Shown here: piece after piece, positions 18,871 to 30,230 of the stretch
How the letters are laid out: the number at the start of each line of letters is the position of its first letter
Position numbering within the stretch: position 1 is the stretch's first letter
Assembly: GCA_022494885.1 (NCBI GenBank)
Contig: JAGVSM010003694.1
Location: forward strand, 62,001-126,000
DNA from: Micrasema longulum
Taxonomy: Eukaryota; Arthropoda; Insecta; Trichoptera; Brachycentridae
Direction of reading: 5' to 3'
Length of the DNA: 64,000 nt
The notes under the pieces: model-generated
Told to the model about the DNA's origin: nothing
Databases searched by the model: none
The model's input: only the letters and a program-made list of their open reading frames with translations
Program-made: the position numbers and the translations under genes

Positions 18871-19955
18871 TACATAATATTTCTGAAATACCCAGATGTC
18901 GCAAGTACCATTTTCAATTTGAATCTATATATTTACCAAATATTTATTCACTTGTAATGCAAAACTCAATTTTGTGGCGGGAACAAGTAAAGTTTAGTAA
19001 ATTGAATTATGCGAGTGTATTATCATTACTGAGAGGAATATTGTAAATGCTTTCACCATGAATACGTGTTGAGGAAATGGATCCGATATTCACTTCTAGC
19101 ATTCACATTACAACACTTTCCCCTTTAAAATAATAACCTTGTTTGAACCACATCTTTACATTCCCGAATGCTCGAGACAAACATCCACTTTGCAATTATT
19201 CCCGGGTCAAAATGTACGAGTTATTATTTCACACTCAATTCCAAACGGTTTATTTCATCGTAACACTTTGACAACTTTGTGGTGTGAAATTTCCATGAAA
19301 TTTTGTATCTGTTCAGGGAGTTCTTTAAGTGAAATATAACCTAAACTATGTCCTGTATTTGAATCCATGGCAACTATGAGTTTATTATTTTAAAAATGTA
19401 ATAGAGAAAAGTCTGCCTCGTAGTGTATCTGTTTGGATGTTGATCTTCCATACTTAAGGTTCCTGTTCGATTCCTTAAAAAGTCGATGTAAGATGTGCGT
19501 TTGATAGGTGTTTTAAACTGCAATATTTCACTGCTTTGTTGGCAATTGGCTCTTTTGTAAAGTTGATATGTTTTGCTTAGTTATTTTTGCCTTCCCACCT
19601 TCGACATTTAAAATATATAAGCATGTGTGACATACCGGGGATAATTAAAACTACACAGTTCATGTAAACAACCATATTTTGTAATAATCAAGTTACATCT
19701 CTTTTTGTCTATTTTATAAAAATTGTTACCGAATCATATACATAGGCAATACAATTTTAAAAAAATATCGAAGATGGAAGGCACGTACTAAATATCTTTT
19801 GATTATTGCCTCACTCTTGTTGTTTGATTCATTACATACACGGAAACTTTAACATTTTAATGATCATTATAGGTATTTATCAAATTACTTGTACCTTGTA
19901 TTATGTACTCGTTTAAGGCTAAGGACCGCTAGGAGAAGTGTTTGCAACACATTAT
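18871..19955. other. No gene seen
   Basis: Mixed A/T-rich sequence. Frames of 66-90 codons have no recognisable domain. No repeat match noticed. Confidence 0.4.
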
Positions 19956-19959
19956 GTAG

Positions 19960-20130
19960 ATAATGATAAGTAGATAGGTAGGAGCAGCTAAAGTGCTGTA
20001 GAACGTCCGTGTCCACATCCCCAGCAAGAGTAGAACTTGCGGAGGTATGTAGTATGTACAGAAGTTAGTTGGAAATAGCCCCTAGCAACCATGCTACCCT
20101 TACAGAACGAGTAGTTCCACACCGCTATCT
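19960..20130. other. GC-richer unique segment
   Basis: Contains GGTAGGAGCAGCTAAAGTGC, CGTCCGTGTCCACATCCCC and TAGCCCCTAGCAACC. No coding support and no second copy noticed. Confidence 0.25.
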
Positions 20131-20414
20131 AACACAATAAGATTAATTACCAGCGAGATAAATTCTAAGATTTTGGTCGATCTTGGTCACTTGTGAACAA
20201 TGTATCAACATCAATGTCCATGTATTTGCAAAATGTAATTCAGCTATTTTAATATCTGTATCTGAGATCAATTCTTGGATTTATGAACATTATTGTTGTC
20301 AAATTATTTAGTAATGATTTTCAAACAAATGAATGTCGTTCTTAATTCTGTGGCTAAGATCTATAAGGCCTAATGTCGTTAATCATAATATTACAGAAAA
20401 GTCGTGAGAGAGTT
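20131..20414. other. No gene seen
   Basis: A/T-rich sequence. Confidence 0.4.
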
Positions 20415-20745
20415 CCATGCAACGGGAAATTGGATAAAAAAAAAATTTCTTAAGTTTGGTCAAAAATAGTGCATTTGATTGTATGGCGTAGTTTCTCGAA
20501 GATATATGAAAAAAAAATTTAAAGGACTTTGAAAAAAATAAACTATTCTGAACGACGTCACAAGTTTTCCAAAATCAAAGAATGATTACGAGTTTTATGA
20601 CGCATTTCCAGTTGTCGAGTTGACTTCAACTCACCAATCAGGAAAACTCACTGTAGAGAACTTGAGACGCCACAGGCGGAGTAATCTCAGAATCACGAAA
20701 CCTTCAAAAATCATATCGCTGATAACACGATACATAACATGATTC
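20415..20745 (+). repeat. Dispersed repeat Y, copy 1
   Basis: Same-strand match to 40118-40420. Shared blocks are GGGAAATTGGATA / GGGAATTGGATA, GCATTT-GTATGGC-AGTTTCTCGAA-AT-TGAAAAAAAA, TTTCCAGTTG/TTTCCGGTT, GTCAACTCA-C, GAGAACTTGAGAC/GAGAACTAGTGAC and GGCGGAGTAAT. About 300 bp. Nature unknown. Confidence 0.55.
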
Positions 20746-20849
20746 ATTTTGTTTTTATTGACTTAGTTTAGTTGTATTTTGTTAAATAATAAAAGAACAC
20801 TGTTCTTCCTCGTTATTTGGTAATTTTTTGTTGTTGTAATGAACTGTTT

Positions 20850-20997
20850 GACGTCTTTCATAACAAATATTAATAAAAAACATTACAACATACACATGTA
20901 GGTAAAAAATAGTTGAATATACCAGTTTTTTATATGGCATCGATCCTCTACAAAATAGTGGCAAGAAAAATACGAAATCTGACATTGGCCCTACTAG
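20850..20997 (+). repeat. Dispersed repeat X, copy 2
   Basis: Same-strand match to 11640-11785, including AAATCTGACATTGGCCCT and CAAAATAGTGGCAAGAA. Confidence 0.6.
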
Positions 20998-22185
20998 ATC
21001 TCAGCTACAAAATTAAAGGGTGCACAGCAAAAACAGATAATGTATTTTACAGGAGAGTGGAAACCAAATCAAAATCCTTATTTGTGTAATACTAAGTTTA
21101 CATATTGAATAAAATAAGAAAAATATATTTTAACGTTTAATCAGTAAAAAAATTTGGCAAAAACTCATACTCATTAACTCATTAAATTGGAAAAACTCCT
21201 TTTTTGAACAGACGAAAATGAGCTTATTAGGTACATCAATCGTTTTTTATATATTTTTTTGAATTTGTAAGACAGGGACACATTTTATAAATTTTTGATA
21301 TAATGTTCTATTGAACTCGTTAAGTGTAAAAAAATGGCATTAATATCTCGAAAAATAATGTAACTAGCCCATTTTTGCCGTGTACCCTGCAATTTCATCA
21401 TATCATTACTTTCGAAAAAAAGTCTTCATTTTATATCATTATTATTTGTTTGGATAACCAAGAGCTTTATTTTAACCAACTGCTATATTTATTTTATATA
21501 TGAAACAAAACAAATTACAAATAAGCCAATAACAGGTTTCCACAAGTAGCATCACAGTAAGTTAAAAAATATTCTCTAACATAAAACGAACAGTAATCTA
21601 ATGTAAATAAAAAAGAAAACAAAAAACAGTACAAATTCCGCACGTCATTGTGATTATTCGCAAATAAATCTATGTTTAATTATTTTGTTAGTACATTAAT
21701 ATTATTAAAAGTTCGCCATAAAAATGAATTTCGCCTATAAATAGATAAAACAAGAGGAATAAGAAGAAGGTTATTCCTTAGTACTTTGGAAGGAACATTA
21801 ATAGAGAGTTTTTATAGTAGTTATTTGTTTTTAAATCTCTTATATATGTAATGCTACTCATATAGTTGGGAATTAATTTTCCCTTATAATGAATATTAAA
21901 CTTATATTATGTTTGACATTTATAACAGTTTAAACTAATTAACTCGGGAAATACGTCGCATTTGACAATATGCTGCACAACCATAAATCGCGCAAAAATT
22001 CCTTAGTTTATGCACTGATGGCGTTGCAACCGCCCATTTGTTCACCATTGATACTACTTATGGAGAACGAACAGCATGGTATTCGCAGCGAAACTATTAT
22101 TGAGTTACAGCTGAAACCCCAAGGTAAGCCTGAAAATAATCTATTCAATAAAATAGGTGGGAAGGTTTTCACGGTCACTGTTGTC
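20998..22185. other. No gene seen
   Basis: Mostly A/T-rich. The 114-codon frame at 21970-22314 runs into the hammerhead-bearing element at 22186, and its C-terminal third is that element. The upstream part shows no domain. Confidence 0.4.
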
Positions 22186-22230
22186 AATATGTTTCTTATT
22201 TGGCAGATACCGTGTGCGTTGGATTTGTTC

Positions 22231-22266
22231 CGACGTTTCGGTTATCGTCGCAGAAGCCATTTTCAA
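22231..22266 (-). ncRNA. Hammerhead motif, left arm
   Basis: Minus strand: UUGAAAA (core altered from CUGAAGA), U, GGCU...AACC, GAAAC (GAAA 22236-22239), GUC cleavage triplet. The GAAAC-GUC side is intact and the CUGANGA side is damaged. Confidence 0.5.
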
Positions 22267-22323
22267 CTAAACCGAGTATTTTGTAGAAAAAAATATGTGT
22301 CTAATTACTTGTAATTTGTACCA

Positions 22324-22397
22324 TGTCGCAGTCGGCAGTAGGCACATTTCTATTAGTTCTTGTAGTATGTAGTGCTGGCCTACTGCCGACTGCGACA
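22324..22397. repeat. 20-bp perfect inverted repeat, 34-nt loop
   Basis: 22324-22343 (TGTCGCAGTCGGCAGTAGGC) is exactly complementary to 22378-22397. The arms are GC-rich in an AT-rich setting and lie between the two ribozyme arms. Confidence 0.85.
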
Positions 22398-22405
22398 CCA
22401 GTTTA

Positions 22406-22445
22406 CCCTGAAGATGGCCCCTGCAATAGTAGCCAAAACGTCAGA
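22406..22445 (+). ncRNA. Hammerhead motif, right arm
   Basis: CUGAAGA 22408-22414, extra U, GGC...GCC stem II, then AAAAC in place of GAAAC (G12 to A at 22435) and GUC at 22440-22442. The core side is intact and the G12 position mutated, complementary damage to the left arm. Confidence 0.5.
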
Positions 22446-22519
22446 ACAAATCCAACACACACGGTATTACCCAAAAAAGAAACATATTTAGTAAAAGTTT
22501 CTCGAAAATTATATTTATG

Positions 22520-23995
22520 ATGGTTGCTGTATCAAAAATAGCTGCTTTTGATTAATTTTTCAGAATGAATTCGGAAAATGAGGTCCATGACTCGCAGTCT
22601 GTATTTGTTTGTGATGCCATTTTACATGAGGTTTTGTCGTTTAGAATGTCTATTTGAGGTTATATACTACAGTTAGTTGGGGTTAAATGGTAACGTGCTT
22701 TTATTTATTTTAGAATGCCTTGACAGTACAAAACGAAATATTTTCGAGCACGATATTGCAGAAAAAAGGTTCTATTTGCAAGATTTCTAGACGTTTCAAC
22801 GTACCTGGATGCACTTGAATGCAGCGCATAAACGGTTTTAGTTTGGAGAAGATTCCTCTTTATACTTCAAGAAATTTATGGTCTTAAAAATACAAAAGAT
22901 TCTTATGACATTAGCATGTTTAAAATTTTATGTAAACTTTAAAAATTGATGAAAAAAATTAAGTCGGTACACGTAGGTAAACACCGCACAATTTGTTATT
23001 TTTTACCATATGCAAAATTGAAATAACTAAGTGGCCGAGTAAACCAAAGATTGATTAAACGTAGTAATGCAGAAAACAGTAACTATTTTGTACACTATTT
23101 TGAAAAATTGTAATATTCTATTTTTAATTCTATTTTCTGCCAAATAGCGAAAAAAAATCCAGGTATACAAAAAACCATTCGCTGACTGGCTCATACTACA
23201 AATATATCTAAACAGTAGTCCCAAATATATCCTGGTGCAGAAACCTTAAAGTATCTAATCTAAGTGTGTCCTTGAGAATTGGCCAGACGGTGTTGGCATC
23301 ACACCTCAAAAGATTTTAAGAAGTGACTTCTACTTTTTGTGAATGTGAAGAGGAAGATGAGACTGCAGATTGTTACCTAATAACAAATTTTTGATAGACA
23401 TTTGCTTATTGGGTTTATATTTTCCACTAAGTGTTTAGCATCTTATTTCCCTAAACTGTGGTCAATAATGTGATAGTCAAGCATTTGGAAAAAATCAGAA
23501 AAAATGTTAATGATACGAAGTATATATTATTACAAACTACATTAATTATGAAATTAAAATTAAAATTTAATATAACATTTATTTTTATCTTATTATTGAG
23601 TCCTGTTTTATAAATTGTTAACTTGAAATCCATTTGTTAAACGTTGTCAACTGTTTCGTTGATAACTATTGCAACAATAATTTTGATAAATTGAGGCTTG
23701 TATTACTCAAATTGGAGTGCATTGCCGAAAAAAAAAATAATTTCATTACATATTATTGAAGGTAATATTTAAAATCACAACAATTTTTTTATACGCCTTG
23801 TTATGCTCTTTTTTTATTTTTTTATTCTGATTTGAAGTAAAAACAGTAAATAAATGAAAATTAATAACTAACATCAGTTTTTATTTATTGGTTGGTACTT
23901 CCATTACTCAGTATACTTACAAGTATGTCTTATACTAAACAAATTAAAATTATGATACAATAATGAAAGGAATTTAATTTATAATTATCCCACAG
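22520..23995. other. AT-rich, no gene seen
   Basis: No supported coding, tRNA-like box or repeat match. Only short frames are present (60-65 codons). Confidence 0.45.
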
Positions 23996-24790
23996 CGTCT
24001 TACATCAACAACAACATACTGAACTGAATTCTCAAGTATTCGCTACCCTCTTGTACAATTTTCCACCCCAAGGAACAAGTCTTCCTCGCCCCCGCTTGAC
24101 CATCCCTGGCCGGGGTTGAACTATGCGAAATATTTTTAATCAATCTCAATTAGGTCCCAGATATGCCCGCGGGCCGCCATCACCCGTGACTTGAGAATGC
24201 CTGAACTGAACTTATTAAAATAATACGAAACTTATATAGGAGATCGTCTTGGAAATATGTGAGGTGAACTTTTGCGTATGGAGATTGTTAACTTAATATA
24301 ACGAACCTTTCTCCGGGCGAAACGGTGTTAATACAGTAAAAAGTTATTTGATTTCATGAATCACGTGGTTTCTAATTTAATAGGGTATTATCACTAGGAA
24401 GGAAGGAATATCGGATTAAACCTACTCTACAAATAAATTAATTTTTAAAGATTCTAGTGTTTATATAAACCCTTATTGGCGATGCGTGAGCTGGTTCTCG
24501 GCAGTAGGTATATAAAATTTTGCAAATGTCACAGCGCAAATGGATGGAAGGAAGTGGAGTGAATGGACTGACCTTTTTAGTTGATTTTCTTGTTTTCTCC
24601 GAGCTTAGCTGAGGCGGCGATAAGGCGGAGCGAGCGGCAAAACTTCAAACCGAACATGCACTTCGATCGCGGTCAAATCGGACACTGACTCCAGGTGGCA
24701 AAATCATCAACTCAATAGTTATTAGACCTATAAAGGTGCAAAAGGAACAGGATTCAAGTGAGCGAGAGAAAAGGAGACAGGCATAGCAAT
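23996..24790. other. GC-richer unique island
   Basis: Two GC-richer blocks: 24000-24200 (CCTCGCCCCCGCTTGACC, GGCCGGGGTTGAACTATGCG, TGCCCGCGGGCCGCCATCA) and 24480-24700 (GCTGAGGCGGCGATAAGGCG, GAGCGAGCGGCAAAAC, CTTCGATCGCGGTCAAATCG). No long frame and no repeat relation noticed. This is a candidate regulatory or conserved noncoding region. Confidence 0.3.
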
Positions 24791-25930
24791 TTATTTACGC
24801 TGTGACACATTTTCAATCGGCCTAACCACTTATAATGAATATTTTCATTCATTTATTTCGTTTTGAAAGGTCTTTTGAAAACGATTGTTTCGTGATTTGG
24901 TAATAAATTTTGTCCCAGAAGTTCACGAGTAATGCATTCATTTTAATGTTGGTAATGTCATTGGCCACAGATACAAATATAAATAGAGTTGTCTACGCAT
25001 AATATTATCTTAAACCCCCCCCCCCTCCTTATTCACTCCAGTTCCAGGCACCGACAGATGAAAATGAAAAAAGATTTCCTTTATTATTTTATGGTTTTCA
25101 ACCTTTTTTAAATATTAATTTATTATGATAATGATAAATTGCATTATCAATTTATCATGAAAATTATAAATCATAACATGTAGCGTTTGATAAGTGACAG
25201 GACGCCGTAAATGTTAGCAAACGAGATATAGAAAAAGGAAGCTATCTACAATACTTTATAAAATTCATAGACATTGATGAAAAAAAATCTGATGATGCTG
25301 TAAAACATCCGAAGACGTCATACTTGATGACGTCACAAATTGTTTGTTTTTAGCACCATTCAAATTACTAGAATTTAATCCTTCATATCTCCCTTATTTC
25401 TTAACAGATTTTCATAAAAATTGTACCGATCGGCTTGTGGTTTTTTAGATTAAATTATTAAAGCAATTTTTTTAATAAACATTTTTTATTCATAAAATTA
25501 AAACTGAAGAAAATTAATATAGATAAGTAAAAAAAAAAAAATTGCAAAAACGGTAGCATAATAATATAATTTATTCACTTTTTTTCTTATAATTTAAATT
25601 ATGAGAATATAACTGGTTTAATAATTTAATATTAAAACCGGAATGGGGTCCCATTGTAGTGTTACAAACTTCCAAATCTAAGGTCCGATTTTCAAATCCC
25701 CATTGCCAAGAAAGTTATTTACGACTTTTAGGAAATGGTATAAAAAAAAAAAAAATATTTGGTTTAATATTATTTTACGAAGTATTTATTTTACTAAAAA
25801 CAACAAAAAAGTAATACATACGCTTTTAGTTGTAAACATTTTTTGTGAATAAGGCAGGTTTGTCTGATCAGTAGTGATAGTTAAAATTCAAAAACAGTAG
25901 TTTTTTTTTTTTTAAGTGTTCGTTTTTTCA
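24791..25930. other. AT-rich; homopolymer and CRE-like palindrome
   Basis: No gene. Contains a C11 run at 25015-25025, a possible hammerhead relic at 25289-25320 and a TGACGTCA palindrome at 25328-25335. Confidence 0.4.
25289..25320 (+). ncRNA. Possible hammerhead relic
   Basis: CUGAUGA (25289-25295) plus an extra U, then a weak stem and CCGAAGACGUC where CCGAAACGUC would be expected. Stem II does not pair well. Weak call, listed because the extra-U core and GUC match the 22.4-kb family. Confidence 0.25.
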
Positions 25931-25933
25931 CAT

Positions 25934-26166
25934 TATATCCATTGTAGTGATCAGCGCGTTTGCCTTCCATGCAAGTGGTTTCGGATTCGATTCCCGGCCT
26001 GGTTGACATGAAATATTTATTTCAAAAGTAATTTTTATACTAGAATATTTCATAGTCCCTGGAATGGTATCTGTAGCGTAAGACTGATCATCTTACCTTC
26101 ATGTAACATAAATAGTCAAGATTCACTGCAATTGATGAACTGATGTCATATAATAATAATAATAAT
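25934..26166 (+). mobile_element. SINE-B, near full length
   Basis: The tRNA-like head has an A box near 25943 and B box CGGATTCGATTCCCGG. The body contains TTGACATGAAATATTTATTT, TTTCATAGTCCCTGGAATGG and CGTAAGACTGATCATCTTAC, and the tail is (ATA)n at 26150-26166. The head resembles tRNA-Gly (TTTGCC..CCATGCAAG anticodon arm in the better copy at 42702). Confidence 0.75.
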
Positions 26167-26489
26167 CAAAGTGTATTAACAAAAATAACAATAACTTTAT
26201 CTACTACATAAACACTTAGGTAATAGATTTCTCTGGATCATGTCTAGTATGCCTAACTAGGTACAACCTATTTTAAGGCAGACATTTCTACTCTTTTTTT
26301 TAAAGATGTTGCTATTATTTTCGATTTTTAGCTATTACTTATGACAAAAAACCGGGCTTAAGAAATGATAATTAGATGGAAAGAAATGATCAATTCATTT
26401 TTAACCTTTTATTCTATTCAATAAATATTTCAAATATGTAAGCATTCAAAAGATTGATAAAAGTATTTTTTAAAAAACTAAAATTTTAT

Positions 26490-26780
26490 GAATTTTATAT
26501 TCGCTTGAATCTCGTTCGCTTAGTCCATAAGACATATCCTCACTGCATCTTCAATTGAGAAGATTCAACCCTTGCCAAGCTTTTGATTCCCTTACCGATA
26601 GAATAATCCAATTAGCACGAATCCAATCCTGAATCCTGCACTGGCCACTTGATTGCCCCTAAATGAATTAAATCCTAATCCTGTCTCTCTGATTCATCCT
26701 TTCTTGTAGTCAACAAAGATCCTTCGTCCTTTCGTTCGAGGTGCCGAAAGCTACGAGGATGAGATCAATAGACATGACCA
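26490..26780. other. GC-richer unique segment
   Basis: Contains CTTGCCAAGCTTTTGATTCC, TAATCCAATTAGC (homeodomain-like core), CTGCACTGGCCACTTGATTG and GTTCGAGGTGCCGAAAGC. No coding or repeat support. Confidence 0.25.
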
Positions 26781-27056
26781 ATTAAAAATTAAAGTTCTGC
26801 CTCGTTTGTAGTAAGTATTTTATTTTATTTGATCCTAACATAAATAATGGATTAAATACAAGTCAAATTAAGACACAACTTACAGTGACACAACCAGGAA
26901 TGATCCATGCCTGTGAACTAGTACATACTCGTAAATCGTCCTAGATACCTAAACATTAGAAATATTATTTAAAATATATAAAAGTAAAAAAAATACCCGG
27001 AAAATATATATTTTAAAGACTACGGCGTGCAATTTTGTAAACAGGAATTCCAAAAT

Positions 27057-27275
27057 TCATCATCATCATCATTTTTCTTTCTGCAGCAAGTGGTGCATAA
27101 GGCACCAAATGCACCGTATTTCTATTATATGTTACATGAAGAAAACGTGGTCAATTTTACCCTTGGCGTGAAATATTACAGTGAATCTTTGGAATACATA
27201 TTTCACGTAGACCCTGCCGGGAATCGAATCTAGGACTTCAAGCATGGTTTGCCGCCACAACAAGCTGGACATTTA
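27057..27275 (-). mobile_element. SINE-B, minus strand
   Basis: Reversed tail (CAT)n at 27059-27072, then GTGGTGCATAAGGCAC, TTACATGAAG and CCCTGCCGGGAATCGAATC (reversed B box), ending with GGTTTGCCGCCACAACA. The 68-codon plus-strand frame here is a shadow. Confidence 0.7.
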
Positions 27276-27364
27276 TCTCCAATACAAATTTAAAAAAAAG
27301 GATTTTACCTTAATTTATTTTATTTATCTATTGATATATTTAACACGCTCATTAATTTATTAAA

Positions 27365-27475
27365 TAATAAATTACAACTCATTCTATCTGGCTGCGATAC
27401 ACTCCCACTTGTTTTTTAATGATGCACACGCTTACATATATTTTAAAACTTACTCTCATACAAATACACCCTCTT
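27365..27475 (+). repeat. LINE fragment related to 9780-9880
   Basis: CAACTCATTCTATCTGGCTG, CTCCCACTTGTTTTTTAATG, ATGCACACGCTTACA and CTCATACAAATACACCCTC match the minus strand of 9780-9880. Only ~110 bp remain. Confidence 0.5.
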
Positions 27476-27639
27476 GCATATATATGCATATACACGCACG
27501 CAATAATTAAAGAATGTACCATCATTTAATATTTATGATTATAAAAACATACAAGACAAATAGTCAAATTTGCGACTTGTGTTATTATTGATACTCAACC
27601 AATGTTTAATATTCATACTTTGTTAGTCCAAAAAATACA

Positions 27640-27790
27640 TATAAAATGGTCGGACTTGTCATGCTAGCATCGAAACCATTTAAACATGCAGAGACAAATT
27701 ATGATAAATTTTATAAAACATTTGTTCATCCCCAGCTAGAATACTGTATTTCTGTTTGGACTAGAAAGGGTCCAACAATAATTATTTAAA
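27640..27790 (+). pseudogene. LINE thumb-domain fragment
   Basis: The frame gives KPFKHAETNYDKFYKTFVHP, then QLEYCISVWT, the widespread LINE pattern 'LYKTFVRPQLEYCI-VW'. It is about 40 codons with no flanking polymerase motifs. It may or may not belong to the RNase H-bearing relic just downstream. Confidence 0.5.
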
Positions 27791-27809
27791 CAAACCGACT
27801 ACCGGTTAA

Positions 27810-28466
27810 ACCTTAATTTCCTTAACAGATACTCGGTCGGTAAATCCATTCATTGTAGATATTCAGAGTAAAATTAAGCATCTAAAAATAAGAGGGATAA
27901 CCATTCAAATATGCTGGATAAGAGGACATGCTGGTATCGTAGGAAATGAGAGAGCGGATGAACGAGCAAGAGCCGCAACTTGTAAAAGAACGGCACCTTT
28001 CTTCTCAGAATTTCCCCTTAGCTTTGCTAAACGCTGTATAAAACAAAATACGCAGCAGCGTTGGGAGGATCATTACCGCGCTTCTTCTGCAGGTAAAATC
28101 ACTAAAATGTTTTTCCCAACGCTGGCTGATGCAGCAAACTTCCGTCATCATCACCAAAGTACTTTCGAAACGACCCAAATTTTTACCGGACACGGAGCTA
28201 TGAGAAGTTATCTATATAGGTTTAAATTAAGGAATGATGACTATTGTCCATGCGATGATATTTCTTCACAGAGTATAGAACATCTGTTATTTCAGTGCCC
28301 ATTTTTCAGTTTGCAACGCCATAATCTTGAAGCAGAATGCAGGAAAGATGGAATATCCTTAACAGATATCCACACTGTAGTTAAAAGTAGTTATCACGCG
28401 CCATTGTTCTTGAACTTTGCAACAATGGTGATTGGACTCATAAAGGTAATAAACCATAATCAGTGA
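27810..28466 (+). pseudogene. LINE RNase H domain and C-terminal tail, open for 218 codons
   Basis: A continuous frame begins after a stop at 27807-27809 and ends at a stop at 28464-28466, with no start codon until 28107. The N-terminal part carries the end of an RNase H domain: QICWIRGHAGIVGNERADE, with the conserved histidine at 27927-27929 and aspartate at 27957-27959. The C-terminal part has a linker typical of R1/I/Jockey-type elements and a cysteine-histidine cluster (YCPCDD...EHLLFQCPFF). RNase H degrades the RNA strand during reverse transcription. Most of RNase H and all the polymerase are missing, yet the 218 codons have no break, which makes this the youngest-looking LINE fragment here. 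A downstream A17 run at 28571-28587 could be its poly(A) tail. The exact clade is uncertain. Confidence 0.75.
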
Positions 28467-28599
28467 TCGAACATCCCATTTCTAAGACAAACAAAAACTT
28501 TTTTTTTTCCGAGTACCTTAGCCTTGTACATGACACGTAAGGCTACTAAATACAGGGGTCCAAATATATTAAAAAAAAAAAAAAAAACTTAACTTCTCT

Positions 28600-30045
28600 A
28601 ACTATGCTGAAAGTATGCAGTACCATAGAATAAACTCTCTTGAAAGTCGAAGAATAATGTTAGACCCGCTATTTTTTATACAAATTAATAAATAATAAAA
28701 TTGATTTCCCTAATCCACTTGAAAGACTTCCATTTTGTGTGTCATCTTGACCGACAAGACGAAATCTTATGTTCTATGTGTAGAACGCGTCAAAAAACTA
28801 TTTGAAACAATCTACAATACCTAGAATATGCGAGCAATATAACAATAGATTTACCAAGGCTGATATTTTTTGTGACAGTGTATGTAAATCTAAGTAAAAA
28901 TTCATGGAAATATTGAGAAAAGCACATATTTAATTGATTTAACTAATATATTTATTTTTCATTTCTTATTTGTTATGTATACATAATTTTAATTTTTACC
29001 TTAAGTGTAAACATTTTTTTTGGTGTGTGTATGAGTGTCGTACATTTATATATAAAGAAATTGACAATATTTCTGTACATCCTATTTGTTTACCCAATAA
29101 AATAAATCAATTATTTGGAGACTTCGCTGATCTGTCTTTCAACATTTTATTTATTTTATAATTTAATATTGTTGACTGTATATTTCTATAGAATAAATAA
29201 ATACAATAGGACCATAAATTCGAAAATGCTTGTTCAGCATTACAGTTCTATTTCACACGACATTGCAATCTTTTTTCTGGCTGAACACGGGAAAAACTAT
29301 AATGTTAATTATGGTATACCTACATTCTCATTTAAGGTAGAATACAGGAGTTTCTTGCTAGGTATCGCATATTGCTAACTACATACTTCCTTACAAATGC
29401 TTAGGTAAATACAGATTTTAAGAAGCTCTTTAAAAGGCTTAATATACATGAATTGCAAAATGTTTTATAAAACCCTTACAAAAATTCAAAATGGCGAAGG
29501 CTGGCCTTATTATATAAAGTTTTCTGTTGGCAAAAGAAAAATAATGGCTTCTTAAGAAACTGTTGAGCTGTTTACTTCTTTATTAATCTGCGTAAGTTTT
29601 GATTTAAAGTTATGTAATTAACAATTCGCAGGATTTCAAATACAAACATTTCTAATAAAGTACTCCATTCTCGTGAAAACGTAGCGAGAACTTTGTATTT
29701 GTACCTACAAAATTTTGTTCGGCAAACAACGAGGGAAATTCATCTTTGTATTTTAGACAACAGCATAATAGGCAACAAACGTTAATTACACAAACTCCAG
29801 GTATAATATGGAATAATTAATAAATTTATTACCAATGTTATGAAGGAGCTTACATTACTCCTGTCGGATCTTAGGGGAGTTGCGTTATTGTGTTATTGTG
29901 TATAATCTTCGGGTAAGTTCTAGAAACGTCGGACGTAGGTAAAATTCCCATCAAAATAAATAAAACCCAACAATATTTACAATCTAATAAAAACACACAA
30001 ATCATTTTAAAACTAGCTCATTCGCATTCAATTGCTTGAAATTAC
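28600..30045. other. AT-rich, no gene seen
   Basis: No supported feature. The 87- and 63-codon frames at 28970-29378 lack recognisable domains. A GAAACGTCGGA string near 29924 lacks a hammerhead core. Confidence 0.4.
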
Positions 30046-30049
30046 TCCT

Positions 30050-30230
30050 TTGATTATGTTGCCTAGGTACCTTCCGTGTTGTGGGCTTCCTTTGATTCGC
30101 TAATGAAAAGGCGGGTCCGGCTTGAAACCCTAAAGTTTTACCATCTTGTATCAACTTGCACACGGTAGCTTGGAACTTGTAACAATAGCGCGGCGAGAAC
30201 TACAGATGTATGAGGGGTAAGGTAGAATTT
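30050..30230. other. GC-richer unique segment
   Basis: Contains GAAAAGGCGGGTCCGGCTTG and CAATAGCGCGGCGAGAACT. No coding or repeat support. Confidence 0.25.

Larger units (their letters stand above)
22186..22489. mobile_element. Hammerhead-bearing inverted pair with central perfect hairpin
   Basis: The left arm 22186-22266 and right arm 22408-22489 are reverse complements: ATATGTTTCTTATTTGGCAG, ACCGTGTGCGTTGGATTTGT on the left; ACAAATCCAACACACACGGT and AAACATATTT on the right. Each arm holds one hammerhead motif of consensus CUGAAGA-U-GGC...GCC-GAAAC-GUC: left on the minus strand, right on the plus strand. The centre carries a separate 20-bp perfect inverted repeat. The layout equals the other ribozyme pairs, but the arm sequence is a different family. 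Confidence 0.65.

Noticed and set aside
18774..19046. 90-codon frame as a gene
   Set aside because: It begins inside the right hammerhead arm and shows no known domain; likely chance.
21970..22314. 114-codon frame as a gene
   Set aside because: Its 3' third is the left arm of the ribozyme-bearing pair; the remaining part has no domain.
22323..22520. 65-codon frame with a signal-peptide-like N-terminus (hydrophobic LLVLVVC stretch)
   Set aside because: The start codon lies in one arm of the 20-bp hairpin and the rest of the frame crosses the right ribozyme arm of the 22.2-22.5 kb element, so it is explained by that element.
29900..29945. GAAACGUCGGAC as another hammerhead
   Set aside because: No CUGANGA core or stem II upstream.
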